Of a stretch of DNA of 64,000 nucleotides, positions 32,890 to 45,318 are shown piece by piece. Position 1 is the first letter of the stretch, and each line of letters opens with the position of its first letter. Under the pieces are notes generated by a model. The model saw nothing but the letters and a program-made list of their open reading frames with translations. It did not search any database and was not told the origin of the DNA. Source of the stretch: Vandiemenella viatica (lineage: Eukaryota > Arthropoda > Insecta > Orthoptera > Morabidae); NCBI GenBank assembly GCA_031002005.1, contig CM061921.1, positions 172,368,935-172,432,934 on the forward strand, written 5' to 3'. The translations under genes were made by a program, and so were the position numbers.

Positions 32890-35800
32890 TTACTGTCGTC
32901 AGTCTTCCTATCCTGTGCTAACCTCTTCATTTCTACATACCCCTTAAAACCCACGTCCTCAATTATCTGCTTCATATATTCTAATCTCTGTCTTCCTCAA
33001 CAGTTCTTACCTTCGACTGTTCCCTCCACTAACAAATTAACCAATCCATCATGTCTCAAAATATGACATAAAAGCCTGTCTCTTCTTTCTGTATAATTCT
33101 TCCATAAACTTCTTTTCTCATCCATCATTTCCAAAACTCGTTCATTTCTTACTTTGTCTGTCCACCTAATTTTCAGCATTCTTCTGTAGTACCACACTTC
33201 AAATGCTTCAATCTTCCTTCTCTCCGGTTTTCTGAAGTCCATGTTTCGCTACCGTAAAGTGCTGTGCTCCACACATAGAGTTTTAAAAAGTTCTTTCTAA
33301 TTCCTAGATCAATATTTGAAACAAAAAGGTTTCTCTTTTTCATAAAGGCTCTTTTTGCTAGTGCTATTCTGCTTTTAACATCATTCCTGCTTCGGCCATC
33401 GGTTATAATTTTGCTTCCCAAAATAACAGACCTCACTTACTTCTCCCATTGCATCCGATCCTATTTTTATATTTAATGTACTAGTGTTGGTATCATTTCT
33501 GCTACATTTCATCACTTTTGTCTTGCTTTGATTTATATTCAGTCCAAAATCTTCCTTCAGTATTTTGTTCATGCCATTCAGTAACTTCTCAATATCCTCA
33601 GCCCTCTCTGCTAACAAGACAATGTCATCAGCAAATCGTAGCATACTGATTTTTTCTCCCTGACAACTTATGCCACATGGAAATTTTTCTTTGAGTTTCT
33701 TCATTGCTTCTTCTACATACAAGTTGAATATTAACGGGGATAGACTACAACCTTGTCTCACACCCTTTTTAACTGATGCATGTCTCTCGTGATTCTCTAC
33801 TTTTATTACAGCCACTTGATTCTCATATACTTTATAAAGTATTCTTCTATCTCGATACTTTACACCTGTCTTCTTTAAAATTTTGAACATCTTGTCCCAC
33901 CTAACATTATCAAAAGCTTTTTCTAAATCAAAAAATGCCATAAAAGTATCTTTGTTGTTCTTGATCCGCCCTTCAAGTATTAATCTTATAGAAAGAATTG
34001 CTTCCCTTGTACCGCGATTTTTCCTAAACGCAAACTGACCTTCATCTACTATCTCTTCTACTATCCTTTCCATTTTTCAGTATATTATTCTGGTCAGTAA
34101 TTTTGAAGCATGTGATGTTAGACTAATGGTGCGATAATTCTCACATTTGTCGGCTTGTGCTTTCTTTGGAAGTGTGAAGATGATATTTTTATTAAAATCA
34201 TTATGAATTTCTCCTGTTTCATAACTTTTTGATATCAGCTTGAATAATCTTTCGATTCCATCCTCTCCAAGGTGATTTAAGAAGTTCTCCAGGGATCTCA
34301 TCAATTCCAACTGCCTTATTTGCTTTCAAGTCATTCAGAGCTCTATTAAATTCTGTCCTCAAAACAGGATCTCATAAGTCATCAATGTCGACATTGCCTT
34401 CCTTTTCCATTACACTATTGTTCAAGTCGTCCCCAACATACAGTTTCTCAATGTTTTCCTTCCATTAGTTAGCTCTATCTTCTGAGTTTAAAAGAGGTTT
34501 CCCATTGGCAGCTTTAATGTTCATACCCCTTTTCTTCATTTCTCCAAAATTCTGTTTGATCTTTCTATATGCAACATCTACTTTTCATACGACCATTTCC
34601 TTTTCTACTTCTTCACACTTTTCTTCTAGCCATTTTTCTTTTGCTATTTTACATTTCCTTTTTATTTGATTTCTAAATTGCCTGTACTGCTGTCTTCCTG
34701 CTTCATCCTGAGCATTTTTGTACCTTCTCCTCTGATCCATCAGCTCCAAAATTTCTTTTGTGATCCAAGGTTTTCGGGCAGCTTGTTCCCTAAAGCCTAG
34801 TGTTCCTTTACCAGCTTTCATTATTTCGGTCTTTATTGCATTTCATTCGTCCTCGGTTGAGCTCCTTTCAGAGTTACTTCTTAGACCTATGTCTACAATT
34901 TCTGCAAATTTTTCTCTCGTGCTAGATTGTTTGAGTTTATTCACTTCCAGTCTGTTCTGCTTATGCTGCTCCCCTATTCCCTTAAATTTTAGGCTTCACT
35001 TCATTATTATCAAATTATGGTCAGAGTATATGTCTGCTCATTGGTACGCTTTACAGTCTAGAACTTGATTTCTGAATCTCGGTTTTACCATGATATAATC
35101 TAGCTGATATCTGCCTGTATCCCCAGGACGTTTCCAGGTGTATATTCTTCTTGCATGGTTCTTAAACAGTGTGTTCGCCACTACTAGCTTATATCATTCA
35201 CAAAATTCTAGCAACCTGCTTCCTCGCTCATTTCTTTCTCCTAGACCAAAACTTCCTACAGTATTCCCCTCTTTTCCTTCTCCCACTATTGCATTCCAAT
35301 CACCCATGATTATTAGATTTTCCTCCCCTTTCACATATTGGATTAATTCTTCAATTTCAGCGTATATTTTTTCTATTTCTTCGTCATCTTCCTGTGACGT
35401 TGGCATATATACTTGTACTAATGTGGTTGGGACGGGCTTAGTTTCTAACCTGATCAAAATAATCCTGTCACTAAATTGTTCATAATAACTCACCCGTTTC
35501 CCTACTTTCTTTTTCATTACAAATCCTACACCAGTGACTCCATTGACAGCTTGTGTGTTTATTATCCTGTATTCCCGAGACCAGAAATCCTGTGCGTCTT
35601 TCCATTTAATCTAACTAATCCCAACAACATCTAACTTAAGTTGTACCATCTCCGTTTTAAGTTTTCTAACCTACCTGCCCTATTGAGACTTCTAACATTC
35701 CACGCTCCGACTCGTAGAATGTTTCTATCCATTCTGATGACTCCTTCCTGAGCACTCCCTACCCGGAGATCCGATTAGGGGACTATTTTACCTCCAGAAT

Positions 35801-36162
35801 ATTTTACCTAGGAAGAAGCCATCATGATATTATTTGAAAGGATTACATGTCCTCGGGATACCCTTTGGTTCTTTAATGCAGTGGTTTCCCATTGCCTTCT
35901 GCATCCCCATGCCGTTGATCATTTCTGTTTCATCCGCCTTTAGGGGTCGTTTCCAATCCCAAGGGTAAGGGGGAGCCCTGAACCGCTCCCCGCTCTTCTG
36001 CCCTCCTTTCGGAGGCCGTTGGTAAGTAGTGGGTGGCTCCTTATACCGGGAATCTTTCAGTCGCCAGAGCCTCGTCTGTGCAAACAGGGTGCACCACGTG
36101 AAGGAGAGGTTGACATTTGGTTGGAAAAGGCTAGTATAGTCTCTCACAAACCCTTATACCCC
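32889..36162 (-). mobile_element. RTE-type LINE, nearly full length
   Basis: The 3' end (GACTGACGACAGTAAAATA) matches all other RTE copies here, and the 5' end (36162, GGGGTATAAGGGTTTGTGAG) matches the solitary 5' UTR at 61785-62073. About 3.27 kb, as expected for RTE. It contains a ~330-base 5' UTR, endonuclease, linker, RT and the conserved C-terminal block. Reading frames are repeatedly broken. Confidence 0.9.
32897..35730 (-). pseudogene. RTE ORF: endonuclease plus reverse transcriptase
   Basis: The endonuclease part (35517-35194) reads KKKVGKRVSYYEQFSDRIIL and LIIMGDWNAIVGEGKEGNTV, with D and N of GDWNA catalytic. The linker (34821-34585) is basic, with GFREQAARKPWITKEILELM. The RT (34073-33381) has FAFRKNRGTREAILSIRLIL, FFDLEKAFDNVRWDKMFKIL, VRQGCSLSPLIFNLYVEEAM and the catalytic FADDIVLLAERAEDIEKLL. 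The C-terminal part (33436-32897) has FVSNIDLGIRKNFLKLYVWS and KIEAFEVWYYRRMLKIRWTD, ending EDVGFKGYVEMKRLAQDRKT. Frameshifts and stops separate these parts, so no enzyme can be made. Such proteins are often labelled craniofacial development protein 2-like in gene sets. Confidence 0.92.
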
Positions 36163-36419
36163 AATAAATATATCAAAAGGCAAAAATCGGAGACGGCTGC
36201 TGATTCACTACCTACACAGAAAATTCAATGATAAATACAAAAGCTAACTAGCACACTTTAAATCAAACACAAAAGTCGGTGTAGATCTTAATTTTGCTTA
36301 TACACCTTGTGAAGTGTGTATAGTTTAAAAAGTCGATGCGAGTCTATATTATATGCATTTCTTATGTGTCCATTGCGACAGATGAGCTGTAGCGGAAAAA
36401 AAGTGTTTAATGTAGGTTA

Positions 36420-38580
36420 GTTTCTTGTCAAATTTCAAACAGAGATATTTAACCGAGTCACACCTGGTAATTTCCTTACCGTCGAGCTTGTTTTGGTTGC
36501 TGGGTACCACCTTTCTGGTAGTGAACATGATAACTTGTCTTCTGCCGGAGTTGCTTTTGATTTTTCAAAGGTTGCACCAGTGAGTAATTTTCTCAAGATG
36601 CTGTGTCAGAATACATACGATGTATTTTAGGTTACGACTCGACCTATAAATCGCAGTATCGTCTGCAAATAGGGCAACTTCTCCGACTGGTTGGTGGAGT
36701 ATGTCGTTTGCATATAAGCTGTACAGAGTTGGATCTATGACCGATCCGTAAGTTACTCCTGCTTTAATTGATTTCTACTGGCAATCTTGTCCACCACTAT
36801 GAAGATATTTCTATTTCTAAGAATATTATTTTTAATGAGTAGCCATGGCAGCCATATGAATTTATCTTATAAATTAATTCGCCATGCTAAACCTTATCTA
36901 AAGCTTTCTGAATGTCAAGTACAACAGCGCCTGTACTATGCCTAATAGATCGCGCCCTGCAGATATGTTCAGTCAGTCGGATAGTATGGTGGATTTTACT
37001 ATGCTGAGCGCGAAAGCCAAATTGTTGCGGAATGATGATGTTTTCGTCAAAAATTTTTTGGAAGGAGAACATTACAATTCGTTCTAATATTTTACCGAGG
37101 AAGCTGAGGGGTGATATAGGCCTATAATTTGGTGATGGTGCTATCTTTTGTTTGGTTTGAGTAATACGAATATTTTGGTGATTTTCCAGGATGACAAGAA
37201 GAAGGATATTTTCGGCAGATGGTATATTTTGTTGTAAGATAAACTATTGCATGTTCTAGAAGATTTTTTAAGTATTGGCTTTTTACATCATCTGTGCTTG
37301 GAGATTTTTATTTTCCTAAGTTTCCCGATGATTGAACTCATTACAGTAGGATCTGGAAGACAGATAGAGCTACGTAAATTTTCCCTCAAAATGTGAGGTA
37401 CTTCTCTATCTGCTTTTTTTTTTTTCGTGGATTTTACTATCCTCCTCATCAATGAGATGTGTCTACAACTGACGTTCTAAAGGTTTTGCCATCACTTCGG
37501 CTATTCACCGCGCTGTGTATGCAAAACCATTTGGGAATTGTAATGGCTTCGATGACAAGGGTGGTTATTTCCTAGCTTTTACTATTTTTCAAAATATGTC
37601 GGAATTTCGCTCCACTCGACAAAGAGTGCCCACCCAACAAAATGAACGATGTTGTAGGTGCCATTTGATTTGATTTTCTAGTCTGTTGATAGTTTTTCTG
37701 TCTGCTGGATCTCTTCAATTTTGCGAACGTTTACTACAGCATTTTTTCAAGTTTATTAGCTCCAAAATATGGGGTGGGAGATCATTTATGCCTGGGTCAT
37801 TTTCACTCTAGCTTTCTTCTCGCATTCTTTAATAATGTGCACGAATTGGTTTATATGTCTCTTGACTTGCCTCTTAGTTCCCAGTTCGGGCTGTCCTATA
37901 AGTGGTTGTTTACTAATTCTTGGTATATTTTCCAGTTAGTAATTAGAGATACCTTTTTATTCCCTGATCGGCACAGGGCTACATCAAAATATAATACCAC
38001 TGCGTTGTGGTAAGAATCGATGTAATTAAATGCAACAGACGAGGTGATATTTTTGAACATCAAAATGTCCAAGATTTCAGGCCTCAGTCTGGAGTCACTG
38101 TGATAGTGCGAAGGATTGGCAGGCGCCACTAAAGTCACCTGGGGGTTATTTGAAACAAAATCGTGGAGGACACGGCCGCTTGAGTTGGCAGCGCGGCAGC
38201 TCCACGAAAGCGATTTGGCGTAAAAATCATCATGAAGATTATTCTGTCGGCTGTGGTCAGTGCTACCTGGTCGGGCTCTGGTATTTTACGACCTGGTGGG
38301 TGGTACACTGCAATAAGTCTAATTGCCTGCCCATTTATTACGACCTCTACAACCGTGGCTTCTACACGCTCAAGCGCAGATAAATCAATTGGTCTGTCTG
38401 CAAGGCGATTTCGTATTAGTGTTGCCGTCCGACCCCTGGTTTATTTTGTCTATCGGTTCTGTACAGCGCAGAGTTCCTCACTTGGAATCTATGATTTGTA
38501 GTTAGATGTGTTTCTTATATTAATGCAATGTCTATTTTTTGTTCCTCCAGAAGTTCTCTTGGGTTATTTTTTGGTGAAGA
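36420..38580 (-). pseudogene. Jockey ORF2: endonuclease and reverse transcriptase
   Basis: Endonuclease text is seen near 38500-38200: RTATLIRNRL, EATVVEVVINGQAIRLIAVY and a HPPG-type end, the PP being the familiar Y.PP motif. The RT begins near 37130 with NYRPISPLSFLGKILERIV, then IIPQQFGFRAQHSKIHHTIR, TEHI, STGAVVLDIQKALDKVWHG, and the catalytic VALFADDTAIYRSSRN near 36640-36690. After that come KYLCLKFDKKLT-like residues near 36430. About a dozen stops are visible in frame. Expected activity would be target-primed reverse transcription; none is possible now. Confidence 0.87.
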
Positions 38581-38599
38581 ATGCCGTCTGCATTCCACT

Positions 38600-39930
38600 C
38601 ATGATTGTTAAGTTTTGAAGCTTATTTCTCGCCATCGAAAAAACCTACAAAAGCGTTGAAAATGTCTTCGAGTTTTGAGTCGGCGTCTGGGGCTTGTTTA
38701 AACTTATGGAGTGCTGTCTTGAATGTTGTGAATAGTTTTTTGATTTCAAGTGACTTACAGAGTTCAAGTAATTCCTTGAATTCTGCATAGTGAGAGGAAG
38801 GTAGATTCATCGAGGGAGTGTTTGATGTTTCAATTCCTGCAGGAGTGTCAGAAGTATTTGATTGTTTATTGGATTTTGTAATCTCTGATGTATTTGCAGA
38901 CGAAGTTGTCTCCTAGGAGTTGTTTTCCCTAGTAGCAGAGGGAATTCCTCAATGTTTAGTTTGAGCTGCTTGTTTACAGATTTTTGTTGTTGCTTTTCTA
39001 GTTGTTTTTGTTTTTCCTTTCCTTACGCTCCATTTGTTTTTCAACGCCGATATCCAAGTATGTTGGGCACTTTTTGTAATTGGCAGGGTGTGAATCCTGA
39101 CAGTTGACACACTTAGGTGGTAGGTCTAGTGTATTTTGGCATGTGTTAATTAATGGTCCTTCTCCACATTTTACGCGTTTTGGGGCAATGTGACAGTTTC
39201 TGGACCCGTGTACACATTTTGGCATGCATAACACTGAACTGATCGAGTGGGAGCCCTATGCGCCTCTACCCTCACCTTAAGACGTAGAAGAAACTGGACT
39301 CGTAAGCGTCTGATTTATGTGAACTAAGAACAGTGGTAGTGGCTTCCTAACCTCTATCTTCTTAACTGTTGTCATCTGGGAAACGTTGTGTACATGTAAA
39401 TTTTTCTCTAGCAAAGCATCTGATATCTCTTCTACCGGGATGTCTGGAGGAAAGTCACGGGTGACCACCTTCAAAATTTTTTAGGTGTAGGCATCAAAGG
39501 TATGGTACTGACAGTTTCTCTTGTTGAGATCCTGAAAAACCATTTTAAAATCAAAAAAGTTTGAATCTTAATATTTTCTACATTTTCTCCTGTAAGCAGT
39601 ACAGCGGTTATCTGTTAGTCCTCTCTAGATTTCCTTTTCAAGGGCCATGTAGTATTTGGTTTCATATCAAAAAAATGGTGGAACGCATGCTCGTTAGGGT
39701 TGTAGGGCCGGGGGGGGTTCTGGAAATGTTACAGCGGCAGAAGCTATTGGTTTAAATCTATTACTAATCGGAATTGTGGGTGAACCTTCTAGGTCCAGAG
39801 TATGAGGTGAATCTGATTCCATTTCAGTTTGACCTACATCGGTGCTACTACACGCTACGTCATCTGAATCTATCGGAAGAGCTGTCGTGAGATGGCAGCA
39901 CTGCCGTACTGGTTTTTGGTATCATGCCTA
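38600..39930 (-). pseudogene. Jockey ORF1, gag-like with CCHC knuckles
   Basis: The N-terminal part (about 39900-39690) is rich in Ser/Thr/Pro, with TEMESDSPHTLDLEG. A central block (39474-39277) reads VVTRDFPPDIPVEEISDALL and VHNVSQMTTVKKIEVRKPLP, the domain just before the zinc knuckles in Jockey ORF1. The knuckles follow at 39234-39030, including PPKCVNCQDSHPANYKKCPT (C-x2-C-x3-H-x6-C). The C-terminal tail (38810-38622, FKELLELCKSLEIKKLF) closes the ORF. Stops and frameshifts split it into at least four pieces. ORF1 proteins of this type package the element's RNA. Confidence 0.85.
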
Positions 39931-40145
39931 CTTCCGTGTGGGGAGTTTTATTTTTGTTTTGAGTTGATGATGTTTTCTTTTGTTTTGTCTTTTAGCTGCG
40001 TATCCCCACTACGTGACCGCAGCAGACAGGGGGTAAAGAAATGTTTCCATACTTTCAGTATCAAGTCAGTCGTCAATGGTTAAGTGTCCAGCCTTTGCCT
40101 CCGCTAACACGGGCATTTCTCTTCGCAGAGAGGGCTCTGGCTTGC

Positions 40146-40484
40146 AAAGTGGGCGTCTATTAGTGACGTGAGGTGTTTTTCTGGAATTCCAAGACTTCAT
40201 GAGATCTGGACGGACTCCCCCGCTCTAAATTGACGTGAGATTTTGACGGAGAACCCCCACCGTGGTAATCGATCTCGTAACTTTTGAGACCTGAGATCGG
40301 TTTTTAGACCGTATCCCACCCTAAAGTCGACTTTATTTTAATTCTACCATTCTTCAAGAATTTCCATACCTCACGTGAGATTTCCGTTGATCTCCCCCTC
40401 CTCCTTGATGAGGTTTCGTTAGATTTCACTGAGCCCTCCCTATTTCACCACACGTAATTAATGGACGCCCCCAAATACCCTATC
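40146..40484. mobile_element. MITE with GGGCGTCYATTA ends
   Basis: The left end GGGCGTCTATTAGTGACGTG and the reverse complement of the right end, GGGCGTCCATTAATTACGTG, are inverted repeats about 30 bases long enclosing 340 bases without coding capacity. A truncated relative lies at 57070-57345. The superfamily is unknown to me, as no clear target duplication could be read. Confidence 0.75.
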
Positions 40485-40654
40485 CAATCCGCCCTACATA
40501 TAGCTTTCTGGACTCCTAGTCCTTTCGCTGCGGGAGTAATATTAAGATACAAGACCCAAGTGCTGAACTATTTTTTCGTTTACTTGCATGTTATTTTATT
40601 ATTAACATAACCTTTTTTAGTAAAAAAAAAAAAACCCATTAATATCAGCAAAAA

Positions 40655-40950
40655 AAGTGAATGACGTTTTAAAAAGACATCATGCGCACCTAGCACCTAT
40701 CGACGTCACGTATTTACGATGAGTACGAGAGCATGTACAGGCAAGTAGGACAAGATTTTTTTAAATTATTGTTGGCAGCAACTTTTTATTGAAGAACAAT
40801 AAAATATTAAAAAAAGCGAATCAGTTTAAAGACATCACCTGCACCTGGCATGCTAATTTCTCCTCCAGTACTGATGACGTCTATCGACGTCACGTATCAT
40901 ATAATCAATACGAAAGCATATACAGGCAAGTAGGATAAGTTATTTTGTTA
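40655..40950 (+). repeat. Two diverged direct repeats
   Basis: The block AAAGACATCATGCGCACCTA ... TATCGACGTCACGTAT ... GAGCATGTACAGGCAAGTAG (40671-40750) recurs as AAAGACATCACCTGCACCTG ... TATCGACGTCACGTAT ... AAGCATATACAGGCAAGTAG (40830-40933). The second unit has about 25 extra bases. The repeated palindrome-like GACGTC could bind CREB-type factors, but that is speculation. Confidence 0.75.
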
Positions 40951-41599
40951 CAAAAGTGAATTAAGTTGTAAATACAAATATATTGGAACGTGTAAACATG
41001 TATTGCAATAGCGCACTGTTAACATCACGTGCTCTGTTATGAACTATTATTGCTGCCGTATCGTTGGTTCTGACACAGACATGCAGTCACCTTACGAAAC
41101 CGTATTCACGTATTAAACAGGTTTACTTACACTGTAGTAGAGTAATTAGGACACCTATGTCTAATTCCACTTCCAACTTAACAAATAATGGCCGTGGACG
41201 TCTAAAGAGTATGAGGTAGAGTATCGGCATGACGTCTCTAGACACAGAGATGTGACTTATTTGAGATACAAGTATTTGAAATACAGACACAAGATACAAA
41301 ATACGTACTTTCATCTTGTATCTGAAATACTTTTCTTAATCTGTATTTTGTATCATGTATTTAGATTCTTTTTTTTTCGTTATCTTTGTATTTTGGAAAT
41401 ACTAAATACTTTTTCTCTTCGATATCAGCTATCTAAGGATCACGAAAAGTATTTCCGTGTATTCATTTCGATCTTTCTTTTATTGACTTCCAATAGAGCT
41501 TCATCTTTTCACTTTGCTGTTTCCTCCTATCTTAAGTCCATAAGTTATTACATTTGCTCTTCTCCTGAAAAACTTTGAAATTTTGGATCAATCTACTAA

Positions 41600-43640
41600 A
41601 AGTTGCTCTATCTTGTATTAAATCATTTGTTATTCCGATCTCAATCATATCATTCTTTACTCCTTGGATCCACGGGTTGTCCACCTTACTCTTGTAAACA
41701 TGGTCTGTTGTTATCCATTCTCATTATGTGACCAAAAAAACTGATTCTCCTCTTTCTGATCGTGTCTGACATCCTTTCAATTTCTTCTTCTTTGTATAGA
41801 TCTTTATTCCTCCGGTGTCTAAACTCACCATTTTCAATTTTTATTGGTCCCCAAATTTTTCTCAAGATTTTCCTTTCCCCTTTCTCTACCTTTTCTATTT
41901 CTCCAGTTTTCATAGAGAACAAACGTTATGAGGCTTACAGACCTTCGGGTTTTATTACCGTGTTGTAGTGTTTGATTTTTGTTTTTCTTGAAATATTGTT
42001 CTTATTGTTTGTATCTTTAGTCAGTTGGTATGCTATTTCTAGTTTTCTTGCTCTTGATATGTTTGCTTCTTCATCAAGCCCATTAATCTGACACCCAGAT
42101 GTTTAAGTTTATTGAACTTGTTAATTTTTCCATATTCTGTGTTTAGTACTGTGGGTGAATCCCTAATATTGGTCATGAATTTAGTTTTCTCAAAAGAGAT
42201 CTGCAGTCCAACGTTTCCTTCTATTTCTTTCAGAAGGTTGATTTGTTCGAGTGCTGTTTCTATACTTCCAGAGAGAACTGCTGTGTCGTCAGCAAAGGCC
42301 AAACAGTTTACCCCATTGTGCTTCGAACCTAATCTTATCTCATGATGAATTCCCCTTTCCTTGAGTTTCTCTTCCATACTCGTATTACTCTCTCCAAAAC
42401 GCAATTGAAAATAATTGGGGAAAGCCCATCTCCCTGCCTGAAATCAATTACATTTTAAATTACTCTGAGATCTCTCCCATAAATTTCACTCTGGAATTTG
42501 TTCCAGTGAGCGTCTACCTGATTATTTTGACCGATTTTGAGTCAACACCAAATTCCTGTAAAATGTTCCGTAATGAGACTCTGTCTTCTGAGTCGTAGGC
42601 GTTCTTGAAGTCTACATAAACTATAACATAGTTTTTGTTCTTTGTAACCCTGTCTCATATTACAGTTTTCAGATTTAGAATTTGTTCTACACAGGATCGT
42701 CCTTTTCTTAACCTACCCTGGTAATCTCCGATTTGTTTGTCTGTTACTGGTTTAATTCTGTTTTGAAGAGCTTTTGACAGTTTCTTATATGTCACTGTTA
42801 TCAGGGAAATTCCTCTGCAATTGTTCACATCTGTTTTGTCGCCATTCTTGTACAATGGGTGTATCAGTGCGTTCTTCCATTCGTCAGGAATTTTTTTCTG
42901 TTCACCTGATTTCCTGCAGTATGTTTCGTCAGTTCCTGCCATACTTGATCACCTGCCTCTTTTCACAACTCTGCAACAATCAGATCTTCCCCTGCAGCTT
43001 TATTGTTTTTCAGACCTTGGATTACGTCATGTATTTTCTTTCTCGTCTGGTGGCTCTGAAGGTTTAATACTTGGTTGTGACTGACTGAATTCTAGTCTTT
43101 CTTGAGGTTCTTCACAGTTCGGTAGTTTTTCAAAGCAACTGGCCAAAATTTTGCAGCTTTCTTTGTCCTTTAGGCCAATTTTTCCATTTTTATCTTGGTG
43201 GTTGATACTTTGTTGTTTCCTCGTTGAACATTTTGTAAAAGTATCAGTCCTCATTTACGGCCACTTCACATCCTTCATTCCACCATCTATGCTTCTTATT
43301 TCTTTTCTTAGAATATAATTCGCGGGCAGCTTCGGTTACATTTGTTCTCAGATCATCCCAATTCCTAGCAGTGTTGTTTTCTAACTTTTCTTTGAATTTT
43401 TGATTTACTTCTGAGTTGTTCCGTAAAATTTTAACATCAAATTTAGTTCTCCTGTTTATTGTCTTGTTACGGCTGTTTTGAGGGATAAATCTCACTTTTA
43501 TAGTTGTAAGGTAGTGGTCACTTTCAATGTTGGCCCCCTTTCCCCGCTGACATCCTGGATCTCTTTTTTGTTCTTGGAGGACATAGCTATGTGGTCAATT
43601 TGGAATTCTCCAAGGTTTGGGTTTGGGGAGCGCTATGTTG
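41600..43640 (-). pseudogene. LINE relic (RTE/Proto2-like) inside the hAT shell
   Basis: The endonuclease tail (43640-43460) reads FQIDHIAMSSKNKKEIQDV and a GANIESDHYL-like end. The linker (43495-43244) has NWDDLRTNVTEAARELY and HRWWNEGCEVAV. RT text (42942-42655) reads KIPDEWKNALIHPLYKNGDK, VNNCRGISLITVTYKKLSKA and KGRSCVEQILNLKTVI. Further on (42404-42050) come GVNCLAFADDTAVLSGSIET and FNKLKHLGV. A C-terminal block (41922-41686) has KGERKILRKIWGPIK and RRISFFGHIMRM. Several frameshifts divide it and the 5' end is missing. I am sure of LINE reverse transcriptase; the clade is a guess. Confidence 0.82.
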
Positions 43641-43999
43641 TTTGTTTTCTACTAAACAATATATATGCACCTTTTTTCTACTTTATGACATCAAAAAGAC
43701 AACAGTGGAATGCATTCGTAAAATTTATAAATCCATATTAAAGGACAATGTTCTATGGTCTAGTTAACTTTGTCCGCCTTTATTGTGGAGAACTATGAAA
43801 ATTATAAACAAACAAAGACACACTCACCTGCCTACTGTCTCTTGTCTTTACGCCGCGCCAATTTTTATCGTGTACAATTATGTTTGGTGTTACGAAGTCC
43901 AATGATTATTATTTGATCATAATCGAGGATGGCGATATTGAAATGCAAGTAAATAAATAAACGAATCATGTTGATTTTTATTTTATTTAATTAGATTTA

Positions 44000-45195
44000 C
44001 ACTGATCAGCCAGAACATTATGACTATCTACCTACTATCGATCCGTCCAGTCGATAGCGCTGTCACCTGACGAGGAATGAGTGCTAGTCAGACACACGCA
44101 CGATGCATGTAGTATCAGTGAGCGTGCTATCCGTGTTTAGAATGGGGAAGGCGCGCGATCTATCGGAATTTGACCATGGGCAGATTGTGATGGCCCGGAG
44201 GTTCCGCACGAGCATTTCGGAAACTGCATGACTTGTAGGTTGTTCGAGGAGTACTGTGATGAGTGTCCTCAACAAGTGACGAAACCAAGGTGAACCACGT
44301 CAAAACGTCGAGGGGTTGGGCGGCCACACCTCACTAGAGATGTCGGACGTCGTAGGCCAGGCAGACTGGTAAAACTATAAGGGTGGCGAACTGGCGAGAC
44401 TTTAATGCTGGGCAGAGTACAAGTGTGTATGAACACACAGTTCACCGAACGCTCCTAACGATGAGCCTCCGCGGCTGACGTCACATGTGTGGGCCCAATG
44501 TTTACACCACGACATCGGCTACTATGACTAAAATGGGCACGTGACCATCGTCACTGGACGTTGGCGCAGTGGCAGAGCGTTGCATGGTCTGATGAATCCC
44601 GATACCTACTTCATCACGCCGATGGGAGGGTACGAATCCGTCGTTTTCCAGGGGAACAGCTTCTTGACACCTGTACTGCGGGAAGGATACAAGCTAGCGG
44701 CGGCTCAGTTATGCTTTGGCGAACATTCACGTGGCATCCATGGGCCCAGTGGAGCTCGTGCAAGGCATCATGACGGCCAATAAGTATCGTACACTGATTG
44801 CAGACCACGTACACCCCTCCATGACGATCATGTTTCCCAATAGCAGTGGTATTTTTAAACAAGATAATGTGCCATGTCACAAGGCCAGTCGTGTAATGGA
44901 GTGGTTCGAGGAACACAATGGCGGGTTGCAATTGATGTGCTGTTCCGCCAACTAGCCAGATCTGTACCCGATCGAGCACATCCGGGATGTGATTGAACGT
45001 GGCGTCAGAGCTCATCGTCCCGCTCCCCGGAATTTACGGAATTACGTGACTTGTGCGTGTAGATGAGGTGCCAACTCCCTCCAGCGACCTACGAAAGCCT
45101 CATTGCTTCCATGCCAAGACGCGTCGCCGCTGTTACCTGTGCCAAAGGCGGACATACCGGCTATTAGGTAGTTGGTCGTAATGTTCTGATCAGTG
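44000..45195 (+). mobile_element. Tc1-like transposon, both ends present
   Basis: The ends CACTGATCAGCCAGAACATT and the reverse complement of the right end, CACTGATCAGAACATTACGA, are flanked by TA (43998-43999 and 45196-45197). The length of 1196 bases is near that of a complete Tc1 element, so only point damage has killed it. It sits inside the hAT shell and therefore inserted later. Confidence 0.93.
44141..45175 (+). pseudogene. Tc1-like transposase, near full length, broken
   Basis: The start [20 protein letters not shown] (about 44141) leads into the HTH region (CSRSTVMSVLNK). After frame changes the catalytic core follows: WSDESRYLLHHADGRVRIRR (first catalytic Asp, near 44590), IFKQDNVPCHKASRVMEWF (second Asp, near 44855) and DLYPIEHIRDVIERG (catalytic Glu, near 44975), as expected for DD34E. 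Stops occur in the HTH region (about 44230 and 44280), near 44370-44420 and at 44953, plus frameshifts near 44560 and 44740. All three catalytic residues are still readable in separate pieces. Confidence 0.92.
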
Positions 45196-45285
45196 TATAC
45201 CCACATTAGATTTCACTTGGCAGGGACTGGTTGGTAGTTGGTAGCTTGTGTGAAGGATGCTCACTAAACTACTGTTTACTATACC

Positions 45286-45287
45286 AC

Positions 45288-45318
<31 letters not shown>
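45286..45318. repeat. Long A homopolymer
   Basis: An uninterrupted A run of about 28 bases lies in the right part of the hAT shell. It could be an old SINE/LINE tail or replication slippage; no head is seen upstream. Confidence 0.8.

Larger units (their letters stand above)
36240..40090 (-). mobile_element. Jockey-type LINE, nearly full length, dead
   Basis: The minus strand carries a 5' UTR/start region (about 40090-39900), an ORF1 with a gag-like zinc-knuckle domain, then endonuclease and reverse transcriptase in the correct order over 3.8 kb. Both ORFs are full of stops and frameshifts, so it is an old insertion. The 3' end is not precisely defined and no poly(A) tail was seen. Confidence 0.85.

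Noticed and set aside
44000..45195. An active Tc1 element.
   Set aside because: The ends and all catalytic residues are present, but the transposase frame has at least four stops and two frameshifts.
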